Part shown: positions 1 through 9,098 of the stretch, piece after piece
Numbering within the stretch: position 1 is the stretch's first letter
How the letters are laid out: each line of letters begins with the position of its first letter
Source of the DNA: Peptoniphilaceae bacterium AMB_02
Lineage (GTDB): Bacteria > Bacillota > Clostridia > Tissierellales > Peptoniphilaceae
NCBI GenBank assembly: GCA_036321625.1
Contig: CP143259.1
Coordinates: 2,344,001-2,408,000, forward strand
DNA: 64,000 bases
Reading direction: 5' to 3'
Notes under the pieces: generated by a model
Told to the model about the DNA's origin: nothing
The model's input: only the letters and a program-made list of their open reading frames with translations
Database searches by the model: none
Position numbers and translations under genes: made by a program

Positions 1-391
1 TCGTCCCCGGGTTTAATTCTTTTACAAGTTTACATGTTTCAGCAAAATGATTAGCTCCTTCATCATCTAAGTCATCTCTGTCCACTGATGTGATAACCGC
101 ATGTCTAAGTCCAAGTTCTTGAACGGCCAGCGCTAAATTTCTTGGCTCTTCAGGATCCAACGGTAATGGTTTTTTAGTAGTTACATTACAGAATTTGCAG
201 TTTCTGGTACAGTTTCTACCCATTATCATAAATGTAGCAGTACCTCTTTCAAAACATTCCATTTTGTTTGGACAATTTGCTTCAGAGCAAACTGTATTCA
301 GATGCATGTTTTCAAGCACCTTTTCAACTGCTTGTGAGTTTTTGCTGCCTTGTATTTTCAATCTAATCCAGTCAGGTTTTTTAAGTCTCAT
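1..391 (-). CDS. lipA: Lipoyl synthase, N-terminal part (3' end beyond left edge)
   Basis: Radical-SAM enzyme that inserts two sulfurs into protein-bound octanoyl chains to make lipoyl cofactor. The visible N-terminal 130 residues contain the auxiliary-cluster motif C-x4-C-x5-C (starting CSEANCPNKMEC) and then the radical-SAM motif C-x3-C-x2-C (CTRNCKFC), in the order typical of LipA. The ATG at 391 directly abuts the stop codon of lplA upstream, so the two genes are probably co-transcribed and together give both lipoate synthesis and scavenging. The C-terminal part lies outside the window. Family assignment is secure from the two cysteine motifs and their spacing. Confidence 0.95.
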   Translation of the reverse strand, partial: MRLKKPDWIRLKIQGSKNSQAVEKVLENMHLNTVCSEANCPNKMECFERGTATFMIMGRNCTRNCKFCNVTTKKPLPLDPEEPRNLALAVQELGLRHAVITSVDRDDLDDEGANHFAETCKLVKELNPGT

Positions 392-1387
392 TTAAGCTCC
401 TTTATACATTCTCATTAGGTCGGATATCAGAAGTTCGTTATTCATACCATTGATATAATTATCTACATTTAGATCGCAGATAACATCTTCCAATACCGCT
501 GTATTCAAATCATTTCCTATAAGTCTTTCTCTTAGATTTTCTGTCTCTAAATCCGAAAAAAAGTCACCATAAAATCCGATATCTATTATCTTTCCATCTA
601 CAACTCTAAGTTTATAATCCACAAGTCCGAACGGATATTTTATACTCATCTCTATTGAGTCGGCATATCTCTTGCCAAGATTCCACTTCGGATCTCTAAA
701 ACGTTGAATATACGGCTCTGCTTTTTTCAGAATTTCCTCATCCACTTCATCTCTTTCTTTTATGCCGTAAAACTCCATAACATAATCGGATAAATAGTTC
801 ATGAATCTTACAACATCGTAGCCTGGCAGATATTCACGAATAGTTCCAACTCTTGAAAATACTGATTTTACAGCCTTATTCGTAAATTTTATCGGTCTGG
901 AATTGATTGCACCTTTGAGCATATCCATATTTACGTCGAAGAGTATGGTCCCGTGGTGAATGATTCTATTTTTATACTTATATTGTGCATTTCCCGAGAT
1001 TTTTTTACCGTCTATCAGGATATCATTCCTACCTGTAAATTCCGCATTTAATCCAAGGTTTTTTAGTGCAGAGACCACCGGTCCCGAAAACAGTTCAAAA
1101 CTATTACCACATGTCTCCGAGTTGATTTCAGTAATAAGAGTGTACTGCATATTACCTAAATCGCAAAATACGGTTCCTCCTCCTGAAAGCCTTCTGACTA
1201 TATCTATATCATTAGACTCTACATACTCAAAGTTGAGTTCAGCAAATGCATCTTGGTTCTTTCCAAGTAATAAACTCGGTCTATTCCTCCAAAGCATAAA
1301 AAACGAACCGTCAGTATCTTTTAGGAGATGCTCCTCTATAGCATGATTCACTGCCGGGTCTATATTGTTATTTCTTAGAAACTTCAT
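392..1387 (-). CDS. lplA: Lipoate-protein ligase A
   Basis: 331-residue biotin/lipoate ligase-fold protein that activates lipoate with ATP and attaches it to lipoyl domains (for example glycine-cleavage H protein). The lipoate-binding signature RRLSGGGTVFCD lies near residue 65, followed by a DILIDGKKISGNAQ-type segment carrying the conserved active-site lysine, and a C-terminal accessory domain (about residues 240-331) as in full-length bacterial LplA. Its 5' end overlaps the upstream amidohydrolase gene by 20 bp and its stop abuts the start of lipA, so it sits in the middle of a minus-strand operon. Confidence 0.93.
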   Translation of the reverse strand: MKFLRNNNIDPAVNHAIEEHLLKDTDGSFFMLWRNRPSLLLGKNQDAFAELNFEYVESNDIDIVRRLSGGGTVFCDLGNMQYTLITEINSETCGNSFELFSGPVVSALKNLGLNAEFTGRNDILIDGKKISGNAQYKYKNRIIHHGTILFDVNMDMLKGAINSRPIKFTNKAVKSVFSRVGTIREYLPGYDVVRFMNYLSDYVMEFYGIKERDEVDEEILKKAEPYIQRFRDPKWNLGKRYADSIEMSIKYPFGLVDYKLRVVDGKIIDIGFYGDFFSDLETENLRERLIGNDLNTAVLEDVICDLNVDNYINGMNNELLISDLMRMYKGA

Positions 1388-2090
1388 CTTCTACCCTCTT
1401 TACAAAATAATTAAATAATCCTTGATTTAATTCAGAATGGTGTAAAAACTCAGGATGAAACTGAATACCCATAAATAAATGGTCATCTTTTGTTTCTACA
1501 GCCTCAATAATACCGTCTTTACTTCTTGCAACTACTTTAAAACCTTCAGCCAAATCTTTAATGGCTTGATGATGAAAACTGTTCACTATGGCTGTATCAC
1601 CATAAAATTCATGTAAATACGAATCTTTTTCTATCTCTATTGTATGAAAATTTTCCTGAAAATCATCTATTTTAGGACTGTGAACGAGCACATCTTTAAG
1701 TTGTGAGTATATATCTTGATATAGTGTTCCTCCGAATACTACATTCGTAAGCTGCAAACCTCTACAAACTGCAAGCATGGGCAACTTTCTCTCAAATGCA
1801 CCTTTGATTATTTTTAACTCAGTTGCATCCCTTTCAAAATGTATGGTCCCAAGCTCTCTAATAGGCTCTTCTTTATAGTAAAACGGAGTGACATCCTCTC
1901 CTCCGATCATGACTATGGCATCGACAAAATCAAGAAATCTTTCAGTCATCTCGTTATTGTTTAGAACTGGATATACTACCGGTATTGCACCGGCTCTTTC
2001 CAAACCTAGCGAAAATAGATAATTGAGTTCATTTGATTTTCTTCCATTTCTGATAGAATCCCAACTTATTATTCCTATCTTTTTCTTCAT
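1368..2090 (-). CDS. Gamma-glutamyl-gamma-aminobutyrate hydrolase family protein (peptidase C26), copy 2
   Basis: 240-residue class-I glutamine-amidotransferase-like hydrolase of the PuuD/peptidase C26 family, which cleaves gamma-glutamyl amides. The nucleophile cysteine is in AVCRGLQ (about residue 109), and the histidine/glutamate of the triad are in the C-terminal FHPE motif. It follows its paralogue at 2091-2822 with no gap and overlaps lplA by 20 bp. The pair share the GGEDVTPFYY/GGVDISPFYY and VNSxHHQAIK segments, so this is a tandem duplication. The true substrate is unknown; a polyamine route is not evident nearby. Confidence 0.85.
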   Translation of the reverse strand: MKKKIGIISWDSIRNGRKSNELNYLFSLGLERAGAIPVVYPVLNNNEMTERFLDFVDAIVMIGGEDVTPFYYKEEPIRELGTIHFERDATELKIIKGAFERKLPMLAVCRGLQLTNVVFGGTLYQDIYSQLKDVLVHSPKIDDFQENFHTIEIEKDSYLHEFYGDTAIVNSFHHQAIKDLAEGFKVVARSKDGIIEAVETKDDHLFMGIQFHPEFLHHSELNQGLFNYFVKRVEDEVSKK

Positions 2091-2822
2091 TTATAAATCA
2101 ATGCTCCTTATAAAGTCTTTAAATAGTTTCTTGAATTCATTTCCATGATTTGCATCTACAGTCAAACGCTCAGGATGAAACTGAAATCCAATGTAGTATG
2201 GATAATCCTCCATTTCAGCTACTTCTATTATTCCGTCCCGGCTCCAAGCGACCGGTTTTAAGCCTTTGCCAAGTTCTTTGATTGCCTGATGGTGAATTGA
2301 ATTTACTACCATCTCTTCCTTATTCATTAGGGAATAGAACTTACTGTCTTTGTCAATTTTTATAAAATGATAGACTTCATCAGGACCATCGGCTTTGACA
2401 GTGTCTCTATGATGCACTACATCCTCATATCCACTCATCTTAAGGTCTTGATGCAGACTTCCTCCAAGGGCAATATTCGTAAGTTGTAAGCCTCTACAAA
2501 CGGCAAGTATAGGAATTTTTCTTTTGAGCGCAGCCTTTAGAAGCATCATTTCGGAAGCATCTCGTTCAGGCTGATAGGTGGTAACCATTACAGGATCTTC
2601 ATCATAATAGAAAGGAGATATATCCACACCTCCGGCTAAAATAATGGCATCGAGTTCTGCTACTATTTCCTCCGCATTTTCAAGATTTTCATATACGGGC
2701 AGCATAATAGGCAAGGCTCCCGCTTCGCTAATCGATTTTATATATCCGTCATCCAAACGCATGATCGGAGCTACTTTAGTTTTTAATAAACTTGTTGATA
2801 TTCCAACAACTTTTAACATCAT
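2091..2822 (-). CDS. Gamma-glutamyl-gamma-aminobutyrate hydrolase family protein (peptidase C26), copy 1
   Basis: 243-residue peptidase C26 family amidohydrolase with catalytic Cys in AVCRGLQLTN and His/Glu in FQFHPER. It is the first gene of a likely four-gene operon (C26, C26, lplA, lipA). The ATG follows an AGGAG-type site, and a good sigma-A-like promoter lies 33-61 bp upstream. It is paralogous to the next gene. The family is known for gamma-Glu-GABA hydrolysis; the specific substrate here is an inference. Confidence 0.85.
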   Translation of the reverse strand: MMLKVVGISTSLLKTKVAPIMRLDDGYIKSISEAGALPIMLPVYENLENAEEIVAELDAIILAGGVDISPFYYDEDPVMVTTYQPERDASEMMLLKAALKRKIPILAVCRGLQLTNIALGGSLHQDLKMSGYEDVVHHRDTVKADGPDEVYHFIKIDKDSKFYSLMNKEEMVVNSIHHQAIKELGKGLKPVAWSRDGIIEVAEMEDYPYYIGFQFHPERLTVDANHGNEFKKLFKDFIRSIDL

Positions 2823-2854
2823 TATTCTCCTGTAAAAATATTCTCATACTTAAA

Positions 2855-2883
2855 ATTATAGTATATGTATCTTTGTTTGTACA
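2855..2883 (-). promoter_or_regulatory. Sigma-A-type promoter for the C26-lplA-lipA operon
   Basis: On the minus strand TGTACA (2883-2878), a 17-bp spacer and a perfect TATAAT (2860-2855), 33 bp before the first ATG of the operon. Confidence 0.65.
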
Positions 2884-2918
2884 GTGCATAGGATTTCGTT
2901 GTTTACTTCAATATAAAC

Positions 2919-2952
2919 AAAAAAGAAAAAGCAACTCGACTTTTTCTTTTTT
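2919..2952. terminator. Bidirectional Rho-independent terminator
   Basis: Perfect 13-bp inverted repeat (AAAAAAGAAAAAG / CTTTTTCTTTTTT) with an 8-nt loop and T-runs on both strands. It lies 3 bp past the stop of the YczE-like gene, for which it is the obvious terminator. Confidence 0.75.
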
Positions 2953-2955
2953 ATT

Positions 2956-3624
2956 CTAGTTATTTGCCTTTAGAGCTTTAAGAGTATCTTTAAAGGTTTC
3001 ATGTTTAACCGTTTTAGGATCAAATTTTAGCAAATCAAAAACAGTTTGTATTACAAAGCCCGCAACAAAAGCGGATAAGACAGTACCTACGCCTACGGGA
3101 CCGCCAAGGATGTAACCCAATATCGTTACCAATATTTCAATACCGGCTCTACAAACTCCGATTGGTAGTCCAGTCAATCTATTCATACCGACCATCGCAG
3201 AGTCTCTAGGGCCTGCACTGAATCCCGATTTAATGTAGTAATACGAAGCCAGCGCTATTATAATGAAACCTATAAAGAAAAATATCAATCTCAAAATATA
3301 ATTTTCTGGTTTTGGAATTATATTTATATACCTGATTATATCTATAAAGATGCCGACCAAAAGTATATTTAAGGCCGTACCTACCCCTATACTTTCACCC
3401 ATTAAATGATCGAAAAACAAAACCACCAAACCGACGACAATTGAAGCCGCGCCAAAAGAAAGGATGGTAACATTGGCCACTCCTTGATGAAATACCTCCC
3501 AAGGTGCATATCCTATTTCGGCATTTAATGTAAATACTATCCCCAATGCATAAAGAAACAAACCAAATAATAGACTGATAAATCTATTTCTGTATTCTAT
3601 TTTATTCAATTTCTTCTGAGTCAT
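2956..3624 (-). CDS. YczE/YitT-type integral membrane protein
   Basis: 222-residue protein with about five hydrophobic segments and a short charged C-terminus. The N-terminal stretch (LGIVFTLNAEIGYAPWEVFH) and the central GFSAGPRDSAMVG and GGPVGVGTVLSAF segments resemble the YczE/YyaS/YitT membrane family of Firmicutes, whose function is not settled. It overlaps the phosphodiesterase gene upstream by 23 bp, so the two are translationally coupled. The role cannot be given from sequence. Confidence 0.75.
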   Translation of the reverse strand: MTQKKLNKIEYRNRFISLLFGLFLYALGIVFTLNAEIGYAPWEVFHQGVANVTILSFGAASIVVGLVVLFFDHLMGESIGVGTALNILLVGIFIDIIRYINIIPKPENYILRLIFFFIGFIIIALASYYYIKSGFSAGPRDSAMVGMNRLTGLPIGVCRAGIEILVTILGYILGGPVGVGTVLSAFVAGFVIQTVFDLLKFDPKTVKHETFKDTLKALKANN

Positions 3625-4168
3625 CTTTAATGCTAACCGTCTTTATTATCTCTCTATCTTCCATATTGATTAGAGAAATTTCACCGTTTTCATATATTGC
3701 CAGAGATCTCTTTATGTCCTTAGGAAAACACACAGATCCGGGATTACATACCAATATACCTCCGGAATGTTCCAGTTTTTTAACATGAGTATGACCATAG
3801 AAAAGTACATCAGCTTTTTGATCCAGTGCCTTTCTTATCATGTCCTCTTCTGTTCCGACATGACCATGAACTAAATAAAATCTGTATCCGTCGACATCTA
3901 TGATTCTTTCTTTTTCTCTAAGGTTTTGTCCGATTACCATCTCGTCTACTTCCGAGTCACAATTACCTTTTATATAAATAAATTTGTCTGATTTAGATAA
4001 TCCATCAGCTATCGTCTTAGGATCATAACTCTCAGGTAAGCCATTTCTTGGACCATGGTATAGTACATCTCCTAAGTGCAATATCTTATCACAATCCTCG
4101 AGTATAACCATAGCTTCACTAAAGTCGTTTAAACTTCCATGTGTATCACTAATAATCCCAATTTTCAT
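3602..4168 (-). CDS. YfcE/MJ0936-type metallophosphoesterase
   Basis: 188-residue calcineurin-like phosphodiesterase with the ordered metal-binding motifs SDTHG (residues 7-11), GDV (about 33), GNCD (about 69), HGHVG and GHTH (about 125). These ligate two divalent metals in the YfcE/MJ0936 family, which hydrolyses phosphodiesters such as cyclic nucleotides in vitro. The ATG lies downstream of an AGGAGG-like site. It is the first gene of a two-gene operon with the overlapping membrane protein. Confidence 0.9.
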   Translation of the reverse strand: MKIGIISDTHGSLNDFSEAMVILEDCDKILHLGDVLYHGPRNGLPESYDPKTIADGLSKSDKFIYIKGNCDSEVDEMVIGQNLREKERIIDVDGYRFYLVHGHVGTEEDMIRKALDQKADVLFYGHTHVKKLEHSGGILVCNPGSVCFPKDIKRSLAIYENGEISLINMEDREIIKTVSIKDDSEEIE

Positions 4169-4281
4169 AAAATCAACCTCCTTTATTCATTATATCATTA
4201 GTATTCATTTTCAGAAAGATGTCATTTTTTTTAGTTTGACTTTATCTGTGAGTTTTTAATATTTCGTATGAAGATAAAAAA

Positions 4282-4295
4282 AGCCGAAACCGGCT
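4282..4295. repeat. Target-site duplication of the insertion sequence, left copy
   Basis: 14-bp AGCCGAAACCGGCT directly abuts the left inverted repeat and is repeated identically at 5883-5896. The duplicated sequence is itself a stem-loop (AGCCG/CGGCT), the core of a terminator. Confidence 0.85.
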
Positions 4296-5758
4296 CAGAC
4301 TGAAGACAAACCCTGATTAAAAATCAGGGTTTGCTCTATTTTGACAAATCTATTAGCAAAGTTCAATATTTTTCTTAAAACACCATTATTTTTGGGTGGC
4401 TTTTTATCTCTTTTACTTAAGATTATTGCTAACTTTTTCATATTTAGGGTCGCAAAAGTAAGTGCTGCTTTCATATCCATTTTCTTTATACCTACCATAT
4501 TGGTATATCTAAATCCATGATATTCCTTTGCACTCCCAAATTGCCTTTCTATTGTTTCTTTTCTCTTTTTATACTCTGCTTTCCCTTTATATGTATACCG
4601 GTATTCTTCTGAGATATCAAGATAATCTTGCCAGATATGTCTAGTTATTATCTTTTGGTGTTTTTTACTACTTGTACACCTTCCTAGGTACCCACAGTTT
4701 ACACAGATCTTTGGGTTGCTCTTGTACTGCCTATATCCTTCTCTATTTGTGGTTGAGTATCCTAATACTTCATTTGCTGGACAAAGGTAACAGTTGTAGT
4801 ATTCGTCATACACAAAATCTCTTTTGTAGAATGGGTTTTCTAGTTTTGGTTTTGTTTTTTGCCTTGTGTATGGAAATACTGGAAATACTCCATCATCAAA
4901 CAGTTCTTTCGCTATTGCCGGGAATTTGTAGCCTGCATCCATAACTAGTTTTTTAGGGTTCAATCGTTTTAACTTTTCATCAAAGAAATCTTTAAATGTT
5001 GTTCCATCGTGTAAGTTTCCAGGATATGATTTAAAACCTAATATCCATCCATTTTTATCACATGATGTCTGTACGCTGTATGCAAATACTTCTTTATGTT
5101 CACCTTTATGGAATAGTCCTGCTTCAGGATCTGTTGTGCTTTTTGTTACTTCTTTTAGTTCTTCATCTTTATCTTTAGGATCAAATGGCTTTTTATCATG
5201 TTTTTTTCTATCTTCGTTTATTTCTTTTTCTAACTTTTTTTGATAGTATTTTACCTCTTTTTTCACTTTTACTTTAACAACCTTATACCTATTGGCATGT
5301 GCTTTAACATGTGTTGAGTCAACAAATTGGATATTTGTATCAACTAAGCCTTCTTCAATGGCTTGTAGTAGTATGTTTTGAAAAATATCTTCAAATATGT
5401 TTGTATCTTTAAATCTTCTTCTGTAGTTTTGACTAAAAGTTGTGAAATGAGGTATTTTATCGTAAAAATCAAAACCTAAAAACCATCTGTAAGCAAGATT
5501 TACTTCAATATCTTTAATTGTTTGTCTCATGCTTTTTATGTTGAAAAGGTATTGGATTAAGGTAATCTTAAGCAAAACAACGGGATCTATACTAGGTCGT
5601 CCGTTATCAAGACAGTACAAATCTTCAACTAATTCATATATGAAATCAAATTTAATGTATTTATCTATTTTTCTAAGTATATGATCTTCGGGAACCATTT
5701 GATCTATTGAAATCATTTGAACTTGATCAACTTTGTTTTTAGAATTTTTAAATAGCAT
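4295..5758 (-). CDS. IS1182-family transposase
   Basis: 487-residue DDE-type transposase. The N-terminal DUF772-type domain (about 10-120, VPEDHILRKIDKY ... DNGRPSIDPVVLLKI) is followed by an IS1182-like catalytic region with the DSTHVKAHANR motif (about 147), MDAGYKFP (about 269) and a C-terminal ERQFGSAKEYHGFRYTNM segment. A CxxC-type zinc cluster (CYLCPAN ... CVNCGYLGRC) lies near 320-360. The stop codon uses the last base of the flanking target duplication, so the protein ends exactly at the element boundary. The gene appears intact. Confidence 0.93.
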   Translation of the reverse strand: MLFKNSKNKVDQVQMISIDQMVPEDHILRKIDKYIKFDFIYELVEDLYCLDNGRPSIDPVVLLKITLIQYLFNIKSMRQTIKDIEVNLAYRWFLGFDFYDKIPHFTTFSQNYRRRFKDTNIFEDIFQNILLQAIEEGLVDTNIQFVDSTHVKAHANRYKVVKVKVKKEVKYYQKKLEKEINEDRKKHDKKPFDPKDKDEELKEVTKSTTDPEAGLFHKGEHKEVFAYSVQTSCDKNGWILGFKSYPGNLHDGTTFKDFFDEKLKRLNPKKLVMDAGYKFPAIAKELFDDGVFPVFPYTRQKTKPKLENPFYKRDFVYDEYYNCYLCPANEVLGYSTTNREGYRQYKSNPKICVNCGYLGRCTSSKKHQKIITRHIWQDYLDISEEYRYTYKGKAEYKKRKETIERQFGSAKEYHGFRYTNMVGIKKMDMKAALTFATLNMKKLAIILSKRDKKPPKNNGVLRKILNFANRFVKIEQTLIFNQGLSSV

Positions 5759-5882
5759 ATTAACACCTCTCTCTTAGTGTTATATATACCCAAAACGGCT
5801 TAAATTACACATAATATGGCATTTTTAGAACAAAAAAAGCACAGCTAGAAATTTTTTCTAGCTATGCTTTGTCAACAGTCTG
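4296..5882 (-). mobile_element. Complete IS1182-type insertion sequence (1587 bp)
   Basis: The element is bounded by imperfect 15-bp terminal inverted repeats, CAGACTGAAGACAAA (4296-4310) and the complement of CAGACTGTTGACAAA (5868-5882), differing only in the central two bases. A 14-bp direct target duplication flanks it. It carries one transposase gene and, just inside the upstream end, a hairpin with a T-run in the minus direction. The ends, the duplication and an open reading frame without breaks indicate an intact, probably recent insertion. Confidence 0.9.
5838..5868 (-). terminator. Terminator hairpin inside the IS, upstream of the transposase
   Basis: AGCACAGCTAGAA / TTCTAGCTATGCT pairs with one mismatch, and on the minus strand the stem is followed by TTTTTTTG. 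This terminates transcription arriving from the neighbouring formate dehydrogenase operon and so would shield the transposase from read-in, a known trait of many IS elements. Confidence 0.65.
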
Positions 5883-5896
5883 AGCCGAAACCGGCT
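5883..5896. repeat. Target-site duplication of the insertion sequence, right copy
   Basis: Identical 14-bp partner of 4282-4295. On the minus strand this copy ends up as half of the former terminator of the operon at 5906-12436; the T-run of that terminator is now beyond the other end of the IS. Confidence 0.85.
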
Positions 5897-5905
5897 TTTT
5901 TCATC

Positions 5906-6415
5906 TTAACCTCCCCAAGGAAGGTTCATGTATTCTTTCTTAAGTCGCTTATACTCCTTCTTGAAGATATCTTCGTGAGTATATTCCCATTTGGCTAAAC
6001 GGTCGAATAAATCTTTAAGTCTTTCATCATCTACGGAGTCCCTGGATTCTTCATAGAATTCAGCAAAGTCTCTTTCTATAAGGTATGCCATTCTAAGAAC
6101 GGTCATATCAGGAACGTCTGATTCCAATAAGGTAGTATCCAGATGTTCAGATTTTTCTCTCTCCTTAAATATGCTGTCGGTGCCTTCGTTTTTCATGAAA
6201 TCAGTATCCACTTCATAATTTTCAGCATCCTCAGTATATCTTTCCAACTCGGATTTTAGAAAGTGATAATGTCCAAGCTCTACTTGAGCTAATTGTTCAA
6301 ACAGTTCTCTAGTAGTTGGATTTGAAAAACCTGCTGCTTTTTCCTTAAAGAAATTATGACCATCCATTTCCATAGACATTGCAAACTTTAAGATTTTTGC
6401 ATAGTCAGGGTTCAT
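5906..6415 (-). CDS. Ferritin-like / rubrerythrin-type diiron protein
   Basis: 169-residue four-helix protein with paired carboxylate/histidine motifs typical of the erythrin domain: E in MSMEMDGHNFF (about 15), ELGHYHF (about 48), ERDFAEFYEE (about 113) and EYTHEDIF (about 148). It lacks the C-terminal rubredoxin domain of classical rubrerythrin. It begins one base past the fdhF stop, so it is the last gene of the operon. A role in protecting the oxygen-sensitive complex from peroxide or in iron handling is inferred from family and position. Confidence 0.8.
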   Translation of the reverse strand: MNPDYAKILKFAMSMEMDGHNFFKEKAAGFSNPTTRELFEQLAQVELGHYHFLKSELERYTEDAENYEVDTDFMKNEGTDSIFKEREKSEHLDTTLLESDVPDMTVLRMAYLIERDFAEFYEESRDSVDDERLKDLFDRLAKWEYTHEDIFKKEYKRLKKEYMNLPWGG

Positions 6416-6416
6416 A

Positions 6417-9098
6417 TTATCCTCCTATTTTTTCTATTTTTACTGCTGCTACTTTATATTCAGGTGTCTTTGCATTAGGACAAAGTGCAGCATTGGTCAA
6501 TTCGTTAGCCGCTCCGTCGACATAGTGGAAAGGCATATACATTATATTGTCTCGGATTGCGTCTGTAACTCTGGCTGTTGTTTTTATTCTTCCTCTTCTG
6601 GATGCCAATTCTATAAGTTCACCATGTTCGATTCCCAGACTTCCTGCAAGTTCTTCGCTGATCTCTACATACGAACTTCCTTCTTTTTGCATAATTCCTT
6701 CTGTTCTACCTGTCATGGTGATGACATTGTACTGATATAGGTTTCTTCCTGTACTTAAGATGTATGGATATTCTTCATCCACGACTTCTGCAGGTTCGAC
6801 ATTTTCAAATGGCATAAATAGTCCTACACCTCTTGCCATTATATCCTTATGCATAAATCTGGTTCCCGGATGATCTGCAGTAGGACAAGGCCACTGAACA
6901 CCAAGACCATCTATCTTAGGATAGCTTATTCCGGCATATGAAGGTGTCAAGGATGCCATTTCATCAAAGATTTCCTCTGAGGAATTGTATTGCATATGGT
7001 AGCCCATTCTCCTTGAAATATCGGTTATAATATCCCAGTCTACTCTGGATCCAGATAGTGGAGGTATGGCGTTTCTTACTCTTTGTACTCTTCTTTCTGT
7101 ATTTGTGAAAGTTCCATCCTTCTCTGCATATGATGTAGCAGGAAGTACTACGTCTGCAAATTCGGCAGTAGATGTCATAAACATATCCTGCACAATTAGA
7201 AAGTCTAAGCTGTTGAAAGCTTTTCTAACATGGGCTAAATCAGGATCTGATAAGGCTTGGTCTTCACCAAATATATAGAGGCCTTTTAAATCGCCTTCTA
7301 TAGCTGCCGGTAACATCTCTGTAGCAGTCATTCCTATCTCTCCGGAAAGTTCTACGCCCCAAGCTTTTTCAAATTTTTCTTTTACCTCAGGCTTAAACAC
7401 CTTTTGATATCCAGGATAGTCTGCAGGTAATGCTCCCATGTCACATGCACCCTGAACATTGTTTTGTCCCCTGATAGGGTTAACTCCTGCTGATTCTTTT
7501 CCGATGTTTCCGGTCATCATTGCAAGATTGGATAAACTCATTACATTTCTCGTACCTGTAGTATGCTCGGTTATACCTAAGCAGTAGTAGATTCCGGCTT
7601 TTTCTGCAGTTGCGTACATTCTGGCTGCTCTTCTTATATCTTCAGCGTCAATCTCGCATACTTCAGCAGCATATTCCGGAGTATAAGGTGCGATTGTTTC
7701 TATTAGTTCTTCAAAGTCTTCAGTTCTATTCTTAATGTATTCTTCGTCATATAGTTTTTCTTCATAGACTACATGGCATATGGCATTGATAAATGCTATA
7801 TTTGTCCCAGGTTTAATAGGTATATGAATGTCGGCATATTCCGCCATTTCGATTCTTCTAGGGTCTACGACAATTACTTTAGCTCCCTTTAAGCGAGCTC
7901 TCTTCATAAAGGTTCCAAGTACCGGATGTGCTTCTGTCGGATTCGATCCAATCAGGAATATACAGTCGGTATCCTCGATTTCTTTAATACTATTTGTCAT
8001 GGCACCGCTGCCTAGTGTGGTTGCAAGACCTGCAACTGTAGGAGCGTGTCAGACCCTGGCGCAGTGATCCACATTATTGGTACCGATCGCCGCGCGCATA
8101 AATTTTTGGAATATATAGTTATCTTCATTGGTCGCTCTTGCACAGGAGAATCCTCCGATGCTGTCCGGACCATGTTTTTCTTTAATTTCAGTTAATTTTT
8201 CGGTAATTAAACTAAGTGCTTCTTCCCAAGTAGCTTCTTCAAATACTCCGTTTCTCTTTATGAGTGGAGTTCTAAGTCTGTCGGGATGATTTATGAAATT
8301 GTATGCAAATCTTCCTTTTACACATAGCATTCCGTTATTTGGTTCGCTTCTCCAGTAAGGTTCAGCTCCAACTACTCTGCCATTTTTAGTAAGTAAATTA
8401 AGTTGACATCCTACTGCACAATAAGGGCATGTAGTCTTGGTTCTTTCAACTTCCCAAAGCCTAAACTTGTCTCTGGTTTTTGGCATCAATGCTCCAGTAG
8501 GACAGGCAGCAACGCAGTTACCGCAAGAAACGCAAACCGATTGTTCAATCCCCTGATCAAATGGTGCTACGATTTTGGCAGCAAATCCTCTATCCTGGAA
8601 ACCTATGGCATTTGTCACTTGTAGTTCAGAACATGCTCTAACGCATCTTCCACAAAGTATACATTTATTTGCGTCATAGGTATAAAACGGATTCGAATCG
8701 TCTATCACATAGTTTTTATTGTCTTCAGACCTATACGAACCTTCCATTACATCGTATTCATAACAGTAGTCTTGCAGTTTACATTCACCCGATTTAGCAC
8801 AGGTCAAACAATCATTTGGATGATTTGAGAACAGTAAATCGAGCAATTCTTTTCTTGATTGATATACTAATTCATTATCGGTCTCAATTTCCATTCCGTC
8901 GACAAGTTCTGCCGAGCAAGATGTGACAAGTCCTCTGCCGGCGACTTCTACAACACATATACGGCATGATGAGGAGCTTTTCAGCCTCTCATCATGACAA
9001 AATGTAGGTATGTCAATGCCTATTTCTTTACAAGCTTCCAAAATGGTAAGACCGTCATCAAAGGTATATTCAATTCCGTTGATTTTAACCTTATTCAT
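6417..9098 (-). CDS. fdhF: Formate dehydrogenase catalytic subunit, selenocysteine-containing (UGA at 8049-8051)
   Basis: 893-residue molybdopterin (Mo/W-bis-PGD) formate dehydrogenase, read through an in-frame TGA. The N-terminus is NuoG-like: [2Fe-2S] domain (about 1-80), HPNDCLTCAKSGEC cluster, two [4Fe-4S] motifs (CILCGRCVRAC, CVSCGNCVAAC), then the Fe4S4 motif CPYCAVGC of the molybdopterin fold. The residues around the UGA are VDHCARV-U-HAPTVAGLATT, the canonical FDH active-site sequence, and the reading frame continues unbroken to the molydopterin dinucleotide-binding domain at the C-terminus. Calling two separate genes at 8000/8049 would be wrong. It overlaps the upstream Fe-S gene by 8 bp. 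Oxidises formate, or reduces CO2, passing electrons to the NuoE/NuoF/Fe-S partners. Confidence 0.95.
8014..8051 (-). promoter_or_regulatory. Bacterial SECIS element of fdhF
   Basis: Twelve nucleotides after the UGA, the minus strand reads GTTGCA-GGTCT-TGCAAC (8036-8020), a perfect 6-bp stem with a GGTCT loop. This is the same apical loop, and as far as I recall the same spacing, as in E. coli fdhF, where SelB binds it. It supports selenocysteine insertion at 8049-8051. Confidence 0.88.

Noticed and set aside
6417-8000. Separate formate dehydrogenase gene beginning at Met 8000
   Set aside because: The frame continues upstream through a TGA in the canonical CARV-U-HAPT context with a SECIS hairpin; it is one selenoprotein gene, not two.
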